A stretch of DNA of 64,000 nucleotides from an uncultured Eubacteriales bacterium (GCA_900545815.1 URAM01000001.1:62001-126000), one strand, 5' to 3'; counted from the stretch's first letter, positions 40,546 to 48,781 are shown. The notes: generated by a model from the sequence alone, not told the origin. Program-made: numbers and translations.

Positions 40546-41409
40546 ATGACAGACATCTTAACGTATATTCAGGAGAATATGACCTCCTTCTCCAAGGGAC
40601 AGAAATTGATCGCCAATTACATCTTACAGTCCTATGATAAGGCTGCGTTCATGACCGCCAGCAAGCTGGGTAAGACAGTCAACGTCAGCGAATCCACCGT
40701 AGTGCGCTTTGCTGCGGAGCTGGGCTTTGACGGCTATCCCAGTATGCAAAAAACCTTGCAGGAAATGATCCGCAACAAGCTCACCGCCATCCAGCGGGTG
40801 GAGGTGTCCAAGGAACGCATTGGCAACCAGGATGTGATGACCATGGTCATGCAGTCGGATATTGAAAAGATCCGCATGACCTTGGATGAGACTGACCAGG
40901 TCAGCTTCAACCAGGCCGTAGCCGCTATCGCCAACGCCAAGCGCATCTACGTTCTGGGCGTCCGCTCCGCCAGCGTACTGGCCAACTTTATCAGCTTTTA
41001 TTTCCGCTTCATGTTTGACAACCTGGTCAGCGTGGACACCAGCTCCATCAGTGAGGTCTTTGAACAGATCGTCCACATCTCCGCAGACGATGTGTTCATC
41101 GGCCTCTCCTTCCCGCGGTACTCCAAGCGCACCATCAAAGCCATGCAGTACGCCAAAGATCAAGGTGCCAAGGTGGTGGCCATCACGGACAGCAAGGTAT
41201 CCCCGCTGACCAAGATCGCGGATGTCTCCCTGTTGGCCAAGAGCGACATGGCCTCCTTCGTGGATTCCCTCGTGGCGCCCCTGAGTCTGGTCAACGCCCT
41301 CATTGTGGCCATCAGCCGAGAGAAGGCGGTACACTTGGAGTCCTCCCTGAACCGGTTGGAGAGCATCTGGGAAGAATACGATGTGTACGAGAAGCAAGGA
41401 CAAGATTGA
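40546..41409 (+). CDS. MurR/RpiR-family transcriptional regulator
   Basis: The 287 residues have an N-terminal HTH_6 domain (about 1-77, with TASKLGKTVNVSESTVVRFA) and a C-terminal SIS sugar-phosphate-binding domain (about 115-260, with IYVLGVRSASVLANFISFYF). Such regulators sense phosphosugars such as N-acetylmuramate-6-phosphate or hexosamine phosphates. No sugar genes lie nearby. ATG 40546 follows TAGGAG at 10 bases; longer in-frame starts fall inside the promoter. The palindrome upstream may be its own operator. Confidence 0.92.
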   Translation: MTDILTYIQENMTSFSKGQKLIANYILQSYDKAAFMTASKLGKTVNVSESTVVRFAAELGFDGYPSMQKTLQEMIRNKLTAIQRVEVSKERIGNQDVMTMVMQSDIEKIRMTLDETDQVSFNQAVAAIANAKRIYVLGVRSASVLANFISFYFRFMFDNLVSVDTSSISEVFEQIVHISADDVFIGLSFPRYSKRTIKAMQYAKDQGAKVVAITDSKVSPLTKIADVSLLAKSDMASFVDSLVAPLSLVNALIVAISREKAVHLESSLNRLESIWEEYDVYEKQGQD

Positions 41410-41420
41410 CAGAAAACAAG

Positions 41421-41455
41421 CGGAGCAGACCGGTGTTTGGCTGCTCCGTTTTTTT
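41421..41455 (+). terminator. Terminator after the RpiR-family gene
   Basis: CGGAGCAG (41421-41428) pairs with CTGCTCCG (41441-41448), then TTTTTTT. It lies only 11 bases before the next start codon. Confidence 0.9.
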
Positions 41456-41466
41456 GAGGAAAACGT

Positions 41467-42720
41467 ATGACAAAACAAGTGATCGTAGTGGGCGGCGGCG
41501 CCGCCGGAATGATGGCCGCCATCACTGCCGCACGGAACGGCGCCAGAGTGACCCTGGTGGAGCGGAACGAGAAGATGGGACGGAAGCTGTATATCACTGG
41601 GAAAGGCCGGTGTAATGTGACCAACCATACCGATGCCCGCGGGGTTTTGGAGCACATCCCGCATGGAAGCCGTTTCCTGTTCAGCGCCATGGATCGGTTT
41701 CCGCCGGAGGCCGCCATGGCCTTTTTCACTGAATTGGGCGTGCCGCTGAAAACAGAACGGGGCGATCGGGTCTTTCCCACCGCTGACCGGTCGGCGGACG
41801 TGATTGACGCCTTGGTGCGGGAGATGAAGCACCAGAAGGTGTCAACGGTACACGGACGGGCGTCTCATATCCAGACCGAGAACGGCCATGTAACCGGTGT
41901 GATCCTGGAGGACGGCAGACAGTTCGCCGCTCAGACGGTCATCCTGGCCACCGGCGGCACATCTTATCCGGCCACCGGCTCCACCGGCGATGGATACCGG
42001 CTGGCGTCTGAGCTGGGGCACACGGTGACAGATTTGCAAGGCTCCCTGGTGCCTTTGGAGGCAAAAGGGGAGGACTGTCCCAGAATGCAAGGGCTGGCGC
42101 TGAAGAATGTGCGCATCAAGGTGGTCAACCAGAAGAAGAAAGTGGCCTACGAGGGGTTCGGCGAGCTGCTGTTCACCCACTTTGGCCTCTCCGGCCCCCT
42201 CATTTTGAGCGCCAGCGCCCATCTGACCAAGCTGGACAAGAACCAGTACACCGTCATCATCGACCTGAAACCGGCGTTGGAGGAGAAAAAGCTGGACGAA
42301 CGTTTGGTGCGGGAATTCCAGGCGCAGGCCAATAAGGATTTTCAAAATGCCCTGGGCAGCCTCTTGCCCCGGCTGATGATTCCTGTTATTATAGAGCGCA
42401 CCGGTATCCCGCCGGAGACCAAAGTACATGACCTGACCCGCAGCCAGCGGCGGCAGCTGTTGGAGCAGCTCAAAGGATTCCGAGTGGACATCACGGGGCT
42501 GCGTCCGGTGGAGGAGGCCATCGTCACCTCCGGCGGCATCAAGACCAGCGAGGTCAATCCAACCACCATGGAATCCAAAAAAGTGTCCGGCCTATACCTG
42601 GTCGGGGAGCTGCTGGATGTGGACGGCTACACCGGCGGGTTCAACCTACAGATCGCCTGGGCCACCGGCTATGCCGCTGGACGGTACGGGGCGAAGAAGG
42701 AAACAGAAATGCAGAAATGA
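41467..42720 (+). CDS. BaiN/RdsA-family FAD-dependent oxidoreductase (HI0933-like)
   Basis: The 417 residues begin with a Rossmann FAD motif, VIVVGGGAAGMMAAITAARN, followed by GRKLYITGKGRCNVTN, the signature of the HI0933 family, and a C-terminal GLYLVGELLDVDGYTGGFN that closes the FAD site. Some members (BaiN) reduce bile-acid intermediates in gut Clostridia, but most are of unknown substrate and present in nearly all Firmicutes. Bile-acid activity should not be assumed. It begins 11 bases after a strong terminator and is followed by cmk, so its transcription must come from readthrough or a hidden promoter. Confidence 0.88.
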   Translation: MTKQVIVVGGGAAGMMAAITAARNGARVTLVERNEKMGRKLYITGKGRCNVTNHTDARGVLEHIPHGSRFLFSAMDRFPPEAAMAFFTELGVPLKTERGDRVFPTADRSADVIDALVREMKHQKVSTVHGRASHIQTENGHVTGVILEDGRQFAAQTVILATGGTSYPATGSTGDGYRLASELGHTVTDLQGSLVPLEAKGEDCPRMQGLALKNVRIKVVNQKKKVAYEGFGELLFTHFGLSGPLILSASAHLTKLDKNQYTVIIDLKPALEEKKLDERLVREFQAQANKDFQNALGSLLPRLMIPVIIERTGIPPETKVHDLTRSQRRQLLEQLKGFRVDITGLRPVEEAIVTSGGIKTSEVNPTTMESKKVSGLYLVGELLDVDGYTGGFNLQIAWATGYAAGRYGAKKETEMQK

Positions 42721-42730
42721 GGCGTAAGTG

Positions 42731-43402
42731 ATGAAGATGATTAGTATTGCCATTGACGGCCCCAGTGGCGCGGGGAAGAGCACAATGGCCCGCAAAGTGG
42801 CGGCGGAGCTGAACTATTTATATGTAGACACCGGCGCCATCTACCGCAGCGTGAGCCTGTATGCTTACCGAGCTGGGGTGGACAAGACCGATTCCGAGAA
42901 GATCGTGTCCCTGCTGCCGGAGATCCACATTGATATGCAGTACCAGGCCGACGGCATCCAGCACATGATCCTCAACGGGGAGGACGTGACCGATGCCATC
43001 CGGCAGAACGAAGTGTCCCTGTATACCTCTGCTGTGGCTGCCATCCCTGCCGTCCGCGCCTTCCTGCTGGACTTGCAGCGGAACCTGGCCGCCACCCACA
43101 ACGTCATCATGGACGGACGGGACATCGGCACGGTCGTCCTGCCCAATGCCACGGTGAAAATCTACCTGACTGCCTCCGCCGAAGCCCGCGCCCAGCGGCG
43201 TTGGCTGGAGCTCCACGAGAAGGGCGACCCCATCCCTCTGGAGCAGGTGCTGGAGGACGTCCAGCAGCGGGACTACAACGACACCCATCGGGACGTAGCG
43301 CCCCTGCGCCAGGCAGAGGACGCAGTGCTGGTGGACACCACCGAGTGTGACCTGGAGGAGAGCTATCAGCTGCTCCTGAAGACCATTCGGGAGAGGATTT
43401 GA
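42731..43402 (+). CDS. cmk: Cytidylate kinase
   Basis: Phosphorylates CMP and dCMP. The 223 residues carry the P-loop GPSGAGKST at about 9-17, VDTGAIYRSVSLYAYRAG and MDGRDIGTVVLPNATVKIYL, diagnostic of Cmk, with the CMP-binding insert present. ATG 42731 is chosen over GTG 42728 on spacing from GAGGCG. It is followed by plsC and ispH-rpsA; cmk-plsC-ispH-rpsA is a widespread clostridial order. Confidence 0.96.
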   Translation: MKMISIAIDGPSGAGKSTMARKVAAELNYLYVDTGAIYRSVSLYAYRAGVDKTDSEKIVSLLPEIHIDMQYQADGIQHMILNGEDVTDAIRQNEVSLYTSAVAAIPAVRAFLLDLQRNLAATHNVIMDGRDIGTVVLPNATVKIYLTASAEARAQRRWLELHEKGDPIPLEQVLEDVQQRDYNDTHRDVAPLRQAEDAVLVDTTECDLEESYQLLLKTIRERI

Positions 43403-43406
43403 CATC

Positions 43407-44042
43407 ATGGCAGACAAGAAGAAAAAGCAGTACACCAACGAGGGCATGGACAAGAGCTACCGCCGCCTCTACAGCTTCGTGAAACCGCTGTTCATGCTGC
43501 TGTTCCCCTTCCGCAAGATTCATGCAGAGAACATTCCAGAAGGCAAGGTTCTCATCTGCCCCAACCACTTCTCCGACCTGGATCCCCTGATGGTCTGCTT
43601 CTCTGTGCCCAAACGCAGCCCTATTCGGGTCATGGCCAAGCAGGAGCTGATGAAGGTGCCCATTTTGGGTTGGCTCCTGCGGCGGGCAGGCATCTTTGGG
43701 GTCAACCGAGGCAACAGTGACGTAGGCGCCATCAAGACCGCCATGAAGCACCTGAAATCCGGCCGCAAGCTCCTCCTGTTCCCGGAGGGCACTCGGGTGA
43801 AGAACGTGGACGAGAACGCCGGCAAGACCGGCGCTATCATGCTGGCCGCCCGAACGGGTACGCCCATCCTGCCCTGCTACTGTCAGAAGCGGAAGTTCCC
43901 TTTCCAGCGCACCTCCATCGTCTTTGGCACACCTTATATGATCGAGGGGCCGGAGGGGCAGAAGGTGCCTTCCAGTGAGTATCACCAATATGCCGAGGAC
44001 TTGATGCACCGCATTTACGCCCTACGGGAGGAGATAACATGA
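43407..44042 (+). CDS. plsC: 1-Acyl-sn-glycerol-3-phosphate acyltransferase
   Basis: Makes phosphatidic acid from lysophosphatidic acid at the membrane. The 211 residues have the HX4D motif in CPNHFSDLDPL at about 50 and the glycerophosphate-binding LFPEGTRVKN at about 129. One hydrophobic segment (FVKPLFMLLFPF) lies near the N-terminus. It begins four bases after cmk and overlaps ispH-rpsA by four bases (ATGA). Confidence 0.94.
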   Translation: MADKKKKQYTNEGMDKSYRRLYSFVKPLFMLLFPFRKIHAENIPEGKVLICPNHFSDLDPLMVCFSVPKRSPIRVMAKQELMKVPILGWLLRRAGIFGVNRGNSDVGAIKTAMKHLKSGRKLLLFPEGTRVKNVDENAGKTGAIMLAARTGTPILPCYCQKRKFPFQRTSIVFGTPYMIEGPEGQKVPSSEYHQYAEDLMHRIYALREEIT

Positions 44043-45988
44043 CCGTCACCGTGGCCAAGACCGCCGGATTCTGCTACGGCGTCAAGCGTGCGGTGGAACT
44101 GGCACAGCAGGCCGCACGGGACGGCAAGCCCTGCGTGATGCTGGGGCCGATCATCCACAACGCCCATGTGGTGGATGCCCTGGCGGAGCAGGGGATAGGC
44201 TGCGTGAGCAGCCCGGAGGAGGTGCCGGCAGGCAGCCGTGTCATCATCCGCTCCCACGGGGAGAGCCAAGCGGTGTACGAGCAGTTAAACGCCCGTGGGG
44301 CGGAGATTTTAGACGCCACCTGTCCCAATGTCAGACGCATCCATGATCTGGTGCAGCAGGCGGAGGAGCAGGGACGGCTGCCGGTGATCGTGGGCAAGCG
44401 CACCCATCCGGAGGTGGTGGCCACCGCCGGCTGGTGCCGGCAGGCACTGGTGGTGGAGTCCGGAGCGGAATTGGAACAATGGCTGCAAAATGCGCCGGAA
44501 CGGAAGGATTTGCCCCTCACCTTGGTCTCCCAGACAACTTCCACAAAAGAAATTTGGGATTCAGCCCTAAAAAAATCAAAAAAAGAGTGTACAAACGTAG
44601 AAATTTTTGATACAATATGTAATGCTACGTATAATAGGCAGAGAGAGGCAAAGGCTCTCTCCAAGCAGTGTGAAGTAATGATTGTGATCGGGGACCCGCA
44701 AAGCTCCAACACCAGACATCTGGCTGAGTTGTGCCGGATGTGCTGTGACCGCGTGATTTGGGTGGAAAGTGCGGAGGAACTCAGCATACAAGGCTTAGCT
44801 GACGTAGCTTCTGTCGGAATCACCGCGGGTGCATCCACACCTGGGTGGATAATAAAGGAGGTAAAAAACAAAATGAGCGAAGAAAGATTTGAAATCGAGG
44901 AATCTTTTGCTGAAATGCTGGAGAAATCGATTAAAACTTTAAATACAGGGGACAAGGTTGTCGGTGTCGTTGTCAATGTCACACCTACTGAGATCCAGGT
45001 TGATCTGGGTACCAAGCACGCTGGCTACATCAAGCAGGAAGAATATTCTGACGATCCTTCCATCAAGCTGGAAGATGTAGTCCATGTGGGCGATGAGATC
45101 GAAACCTATGTCATGCGTGTCAACGATCAGGACGGCATCGTGACCCTGTCCAAGAAGCGTCTGGACAGTGTGAAGAACTGGGAGACCATCGAAGAAGCAC
45201 GGGAAAACAAGACCGTGCTGGAAGGCGTTGTCAAAGAAGAAAACAAGGGCGGCGTTGTCGTCATGATCAAGGGCATCCGTGTCTTTGTCCCCGCTTCTCA
45301 GACCGGCCTGCGCCGCAATGAGCCCATGACCGAGCTGGTGGGCACCACCGTTCGCCTGCACATCACCGAAGTGAACAGAGCACGCCGCCGCGTGGTCGGT
45401 TCCATCCGCTCCGTCCTGAATGAAGAACGGGTAGCAAAGAGCCAGGAGATCTGGGATAACATCGAAGTGGACAAGCACTACAAGGGTGTTGTCAAGTCTC
45501 TGACTTCCTACGGTGCATTCGTCGACATCGGCGGCGTGGACGGCATGGTTCACATCTCCGAACTGTCCTGGAGCCGCATCAAGCATCCCTCCGAAGTCGT
45601 TTCCGTCGGCGATGAAGTGGATGTCTATGTTATCAAGTATGACCCCGAGAAGAAGAAGATCTCCTTGGGCATGAAGGATCGCAGCGTTTCTCCCTGGGAA
45701 AACTTCATCGAACAGTATTCCGTGGGCGACATTGCCAGCGTGAAGATCGTCAAGCTGATGAGCTTCGGCGCATTTGCTGAAGTCGTTCCCGGCGTTGATG
45801 GCCTGATCCACATCTCCCAGATCGCAGATCACCGCGTGGAGAAGCCCGAAGACGAATTGGAAGAAGGCCAGATCGTTGATGTGAAGATCACCGACATCAA
45901 CCAGGAAACCCAGAAGGTCTCCCTGTCCCGTCGTGCTGCTCTGCGCGAAGCAGCTGCTGACGATGAGGAAGATTACGACGAAGAATAA
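44039..45988 (+). CDS. ispH-rpsA: Fused HMBPP reductase (IspH) and ribosomal protein S1
   Basis: A 649-residue fusion. Residues 1-278 are IspH, the [4Fe-4S] enzyme ending the MEP pathway, with cluster cysteines at AGFCYGV (C12), DATCPNV and DTICNAT, plus THPEV. Residues 279-649 hold four S1 RNA-binding domains, for example KGVVKSLTSYGAFVDIGG and VKIVKLMSFGAFAEVVPG, ending in an acidic tail. The fusion is common in Clostridia. Here the junction (EVKNKMSEERF) itself encodes a full ribosome-binding site and ATG, and an excellent promoter lies inside the ispH part, so S1 can also be made alone. A terminator follows. Confidence 0.96.
   Translation: MTVTVAKTAGFCYGVKRAVELAQQAARDGKPCVMLGPIIHNAHVVDALAEQGIGCVSSPEEVPAGSRVIIRSHGESQAVYEQLNARGAEILDATCPNVRRIHDLVQQAEEQGRLPVIVGKRTHPEVVATAGWCRQALVVESGAELEQWLQNAPERKDLPLTLVSQTTSTKEIWDSALKKSKKECTNVEIFDTICNATYNRQREAKALSKQCEVMIVIGDPQSSNTRHLAELCRMCCDRVIWVESAEELSIQGLADVASVGITAGASTPGWIIKEVKNKMSEERFEIEESFAEMLEKSIKTLNTGDKVVGVVVNVTPTEIQVDLGTKHAGYIKQEEYSDDPSIKLEDVVHVGDEIETYVMRVNDQDGIVTLSKKRLDSVKNWETIEEARENKTVLEGVVKEENKGGVVVMIKGIRVFVPASQTGLRRNEPMTELVGTTVRLHITEVNRARRRVVGSIRSVLNEERVAKSQEIWDNIEVDKHYKGVVKSLTSYGAFVDIGGVDGMVHISELSWSRIKHPSEVVSVGDEVDVYVIKYDPEKKKISLGMKDRSVSPWENFIEQYSVGDIASVKIVKLMSFGAFAEVVPGVDGLIHISQIADHRVEKPEDELEEGQIVDVKITDINQETQKVSLSRRAALREAAADDEEDYDEE
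44607..44635 (+). promoter_or_regulatory. Internal sigma-A promoter inside ispH, reading towards rpsA
   Basis: TTGATA (44607-44612), a 17-base spacer and a perfect TATAAT (44630-44635), in a locally AT-rich patch of an otherwise GC-rich gene. A weaker overlapping candidate is TGTACA (44588-44593), 17 bases, TACAAT (44611-44616). Confidence 0.7.
44852..44875 (+). promoter_or_regulatory. rpsA: Internal ribosome-binding site and start for S1 (ATG 44873)
   Basis: AAAGGAGGT just before AAAAAACAAA and ATG 44873 is a near-perfect Shine-Dalgarno sequence at suitable spacing, exactly at the IspH/S1 domain boundary. Initiation here gives a 371-residue S1 protein (44873-45988), the length of a stand-alone four-domain S1. 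Confidence 0.75.
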
Positions 45989-46021
45989 TCTTTCGTCCCT
46001 GTCCCAAACCGTAACTTAAGA

Positions 46022-46053
46022 AAGAACCCCATCGTTCCGATGGGGTTCTTTTT
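46022..46053 (+). terminator. Terminator of the cmk-plsC-ispH-rpsA operon
   Basis: AAGAACCCCATCG and CGATGGGGTTCTT around a short TTC loop, then TTTC. The near-perfect stem may also stop minus-strand transcripts from the cupin gene. Confidence 0.93.
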
Positions 46054-46098
46054 CAAGCCGCGTCGTGGATTTTTGCGCCGGTTTCTGCTACAATCAAA

Positions 46099-46452
46099 TC
46101 AGTACACCACAGCATCGTCTGCGGTGAAGCCCGCCAGGGAGTGCTCTTTGACCTGGATACAGACGAAGGTCATCCCAGAGTCGCCAGCAGCGGAGAACTG
46201 CCGCTTGGCGGCAGGCGCCACCTTCAGCCAGTCGCCGGCAGTCAGCTGCACGGTCTCGCCGTCCAGGACTACGCTGCCTTTGCCGGAGAGGATTCCATAA
46301 ATTTCCTCGTTCTGCTTGTGGGAGTGGACGAAGGGGACGCCGGCACCGGCAGGGAGCTGGTTGATGCTGACCTCTGCGCCGGTGAGACCTAGGGTCTCGT
46401 GGAGTTCTACTCGGCCTTCGTTGCCGATGGTGGTCTTACCATAGTTTTTCAT
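46099..46452 (-). CDS. Cupin-domain protein, 117 aa
   Basis: A single small cupin barrel: VPFVHSHKQNEEIYGILSGKG contributes the first metal motif (H, H, E), with GDWLKVAPAAKRQF and the second motif following, though its histidine is replaced. ATG 46452 is chosen for TTGGAGGT 8 bases upstream; a longer in-frame start crosses the promoter. It is transcribed divergently from the HxlR gene and shares the intergenic operator candidate with it, so it is probably that regulator's target. The likely role is a small-molecule or stress-related enzyme or binding protein; the substrate is unknown. Confidence 0.88.
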   Translation of the reverse strand: MKNYGKTTIGNEGRVELHETLGLTGAEVSINQLPAGAGVPFVHSHKQNEEIYGILSGKGSVVLDGETVQLTAGDWLKVAPAAKRQFSAAGDSGMTFVCIQVKEHSLAGFTADDAVVY

Positions 46453-46499
46453 CACAAAATACCTCCAAAAAGTTCTGCAAATTTCCTTTGCTTGCCTAC

Positions 46500-46528
46500 A
46501 GTTTAGGACGGGAAACACACAAAAACAA
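46500..46528 (-). promoter_or_regulatory. Candidate promoter of the cupin gene
   Basis: On the minus strand TTGTTT (46528-46523), a 17-base spacer and TAAACT (46505-46500). Confidence 0.5.
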
Positions 46529-46538
46529 GTACGCACTT
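46527..46538. promoter_or_regulatory. Inverted repeat, candidate HxlR operator
   Basis: AAGTACGCACTT is palindromic except for one pair of positions. It overlaps the cupin -35 box and lies 40 bases upstream of the HxlR start, a good site for control of both divergent genes. Confidence 0.4.
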
Positions 46539-46577
46539 TTTTATAACTATGACAAAATTGAGGGAGGCGAACAGGCC

Positions 46578-46910
46578 ATGAAAACAAAAGCAGAGCTGCC
46601 CGCATGCCCCGTGGCCACTGCAGTGGCGTTGATCGGTGGGAAGTGGAAGCTGCTCATCCTCCGCAACCTGAAAGCACGCCCATGGCGGTTCAACGAGTTG
46701 CAACGGGACTTGGACGGCATCTCCCAAAAGGTGCTCACCGATAGCCTGCGCCAGATGATGGAGGACGGGCTGGCCTACCGGCACGACTATCAGGAGGCGC
46801 CGCCTCGGGTGGAGTACGGCCTGACCGAGCTGGGGCAGGAGATGCTGCCCATCATCGACGCTTTAGCCGATTTTGGGAACTATTATCAATCCATTGTGAA
46901 ACAATCTTAG
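46578..46910 (+). CDS. HxlR-family transcriptional regulator, 110 aa
   Basis: A winged-helix protein with the family opening CPVATAVALIGGKWKLLILR, then RFNELQRDLDGISQKVLTDS and LTELGQEML. The cysteine before PVATAV is at the position used as a redox or electrophile sensor in YodB/HypR-type members, so it may respond to quinones, aldehydes or oxidants (inference). ATG 46578 follows GAGGGAGGCG. The flavodoxin-like reductase gene begins 15 bases downstream, fitting a detoxification unit. Confidence 0.92.
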   Translation: MKTKAELPACPVATAVALIGGKWKLLILRNLKARPWRFNELQRDLDGISQKVLTDSLRQMMEDGLAYRHDYQEAPPRVEYGLTELGQEMLPIIDALADFGNYYQSIVKQS

Positions 46911-46925
46911 AAAGGGGTAGGAATT

Positions 46926-47543
46926 ATGAAGGTACTGATGCTCAACGGAAGTCCCAGAGTGAATGGGAACACGTTAGTGGCGCTGGAAGAAATGCGTAAG
47001 GTGTTCCAGGCGGAAGGCGTGGAGACGGAGATCGTCCAGGTGGGGCCGCAGGCCGTGCGGGGCTGCATCGCTTGCAGCCGCTGCGTGGAGCTGGGGAAGT
47101 GCGTGTTTGATGACATAGTGAATGAGCTGGCGCCAAAATTTGAGGCTGCCGATGGCCTGGTGGTGGCCAGCCCCGTCTACTATGCCTCCGCCAACGCCAC
47201 CCTGGTGGCTGTGCTGGATCGGCTGTTCTACAGCACCCCCTTTGACAAGACCATGAAGGTGGGCGCCAGCGTGGTCTGTGCTCGGCGGGGCGGCTGCTCA
47301 GCCACCTTTGACGAGTTGAACAAATACTTTACTATCTCCGGAATGCCCATCGCCTCCAGCCAATATTGGAACTCCATCCACGGTCGCGCAAAGGGCGATG
47401 CCAACCAAGATGAGGAGGGCAAGCAGATCATGCGGGTGCTGGCTCGGAATATGACCTTCCTCATGAAAAGCATCGCCCTAGGCAAGGCACAGTTCGGCCT
47501 TCCGGAGACAGAGGAGCATCTGTGGACACACTTTATCCGATAA
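46926..47543 (+). CDS. Flavodoxin-fold NAD(P)H-dependent FMN reductase (iron-sulfur flavoprotein-like), 205 aa
   Basis: The N-terminal FMN phosphate loop is NGSPRVNGNT at about residues 7-16. The cysteine motif GCIACSRCVELGKC at about 47-60 resembles the compact cluster or disulfide motif of iron-sulfur flavoproteins, and SPVYYASANATLVAVLDRL binds the isoalloxazine ring. It sits directly downstream of the HxlR gene and is probably regulated by it. Quinone or electrophile reduction is the likely role, by analogy with YodB-controlled reductases. The next gene, ispD, follows after 24 bases. Confidence 0.88.
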   Translation: MKVLMLNGSPRVNGNTLVALEEMRKVFQAEGVETEIVQVGPQAVRGCIACSRCVELGKCVFDDIVNELAPKFEAADGLVVASPVYYASANATLVAVLDRLFYSTPFDKTMKVGASVVCARRGGCSATFDELNKYFTISGMPIASSQYWNSIHGRAKGDANQDEEGKQIMRVLARNMTFLMKSIALGKAQFGLPETEEHLWTHFIR

Positions 47544-47567
47544 TCCAAACAGAGGAGGTCTTGCCCC

Positions 47568-48302
47568 ATGGCAGGTCTGTTTTCCCGCTTGCAAAAGCGC
47601 TCCATTGGCCACCACCCCTATTGCACCGCCGTGGTGGTCGCCGCTGGCTCCGCCAGCCGGATGAAAGGCATCGACAAGATCATGACCACCCTGGGCGGCA
47701 TCCCCGTCCTGGCTCGTACCCTCCAGGCGCTGGAGCAGTGCGGCCGCATTGATGAGATCGTGGTGGTCACACGCACTGACCTGTGCGCTCCGGTAAACAT
47801 CCTCTGCCGAGAGTTCGGCATCCAAAAAGTTACCGCTGTAGTTTCCGGCGGCGCCACCCGTGCCGAATCCGTCCGATGCGGTCTCTGCGCAGTCTCCGGA
47901 CGGGCGGAGTTGGCCGCAATCCATGACGGCGCACGTCCCTTTGTATCTCAAGAACTGCTGGAGCGGGTGCTCATCGCCGGAGCCAAAACCGGTGCGGCGG
48001 CACCAGCGGTGCCCATCAAGGACACCATCAAACGGGCCAAGGATGGCATCATCCAGGAGACGGTGGATCGGAGTACCCTGTTCGCCGTCCAGACCCCGCA
48101 AGTATTCCAGGCGGACTTTATCTCTGCCGCCCTCTACGACTGCATCCAAAAGGGCGTTGCCATCACCGATGACTGCTCCGCAGCGGAGCACCTGGGCAAG
48201 CAGGTGACCCTGGTGGAGGGAGAGGACGCCAACATCAAGTTGACTACGCCAACAGATCTGGCGATCGGGGAGGCATTGCTGCGATGGCAAACACGAATTT
48301 GA
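47568..48302 (+). CDS. ispD: 2-C-Methyl-D-erythritol 4-phosphate cytidylyltransferase
   Basis: Attaches CMP to MEP in the MEP pathway. The 244 residues start with about 20 extra residues (MAGLFSRLQKRSIGHHPYCT) before the nucleotide loop VVVAAGSASRMKG, where standard IspD starts. The body has IHDGARPFVSQELLERVL and TPQVFQADFI. It is unusual in being longer at the N-terminus than most IspD; a shorter start is possible but the sequence offers no good site. It overlaps ispF by 19 bases. Confidence 0.93.
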   Translation: MAGLFSRLQKRSIGHHPYCTAVVVAAGSASRMKGIDKIMTTLGGIPVLARTLQALEQCGRIDEIVVVTRTDLCAPVNILCREFGIQKVTAVVSGGATRAESVRCGLCAVSGRAELAAIHDGARPFVSQELLERVLIAGAKTGAAAPAVPIKDTIKRAKDGIIQETVDRSTLFAVQTPQVFQADFISAALYDCIQKGVAITDDCSAAEHLGKQVTLVEGEDANIKLTTPTDLAIGEALLRWQTRI

Positions 48303-48775
48303 GGATCGGCCACGGTTATGACGTCCATCGGCTGGTGGACGGGCGGAAGCTCATCCTAGGCGGCGTGCACATTCCCTGGGAAAAGGGACTGTTGGGGCAT
48401 TCGGACGCCGACGTGCTCACCCACGCCATCATGGACGCCCTGTTGGGCGCCGCCGGCCTGGGGGACATCGGCAAGGCGTTCCCAGACACCGACCCGGCCT
48501 TGGAGGGCATCTCCAGCCTCATCCTGCTGGAACGGACGGTGGTACTGCTCCGTCAGGCCGGATACGAGCCGGTGAACGTGGACGCCACGTTGGTTGCCCA
48601 GAAGCCCAAGGCGGGGTCGTACATTCCAGAAATGCGGGCAAAGCTGGCGAACGTGCTGGGTCTGCCCGCCGAGCAGGTGAACGTGAAGGCCACCACCGAG
48701 GAAGGGCTGGGGTTCACCGGTACCGGCCAGGGGATGGCGGCCCACGCGGTGGCGCTGCTGGAAAAAAATATGTGA
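48284..48775 (+). CDS. ispF: 2-C-Methyl-D-erythritol 2,4-cyclodiphosphate synthase
   Basis: The 163 residues contain the zinc-binding motif IGHGYDVHRLVDG (D and H ligands) at about 8-20, then LLGHSDADVLTHAIMDALLG and the C-terminal ATTEEGLGFTGTGQGMAAHA. It converts CDP-ME 2-phosphate to MEcPP. It overlaps ispD, so the two enzymes are coupled, and ends at a terminator. Confidence 0.96.
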   Translation: MANTNLRIGHGYDVHRLVDGRKLILGGVHIPWEKGLLGHSDADVLTHAIMDALLGAAGLGDIGKAFPDTDPALEGISSLILLERTVVLLRQAGYEPVNVDATLVAQKPKAGSYIPEMRAKLANVLGLPAEQVNVKATTEEGLGFTGTGQGMAAHAVALLEKNM

Positions 48776-48781
48776 CAAGAT

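Noticed and set aside
41467..42720. Bile-acid-reducing BaiN function
   Set aside because: The family is widespread and mostly uncharacterised, and no bai genes are nearby.
44588..44616. TGTACA-17-TACAAT as the main rpsA promoter
   Set aside because: Weaker than the overlapping TTGATA-17-TATAAT pair; kept only as an alternative in the entry.
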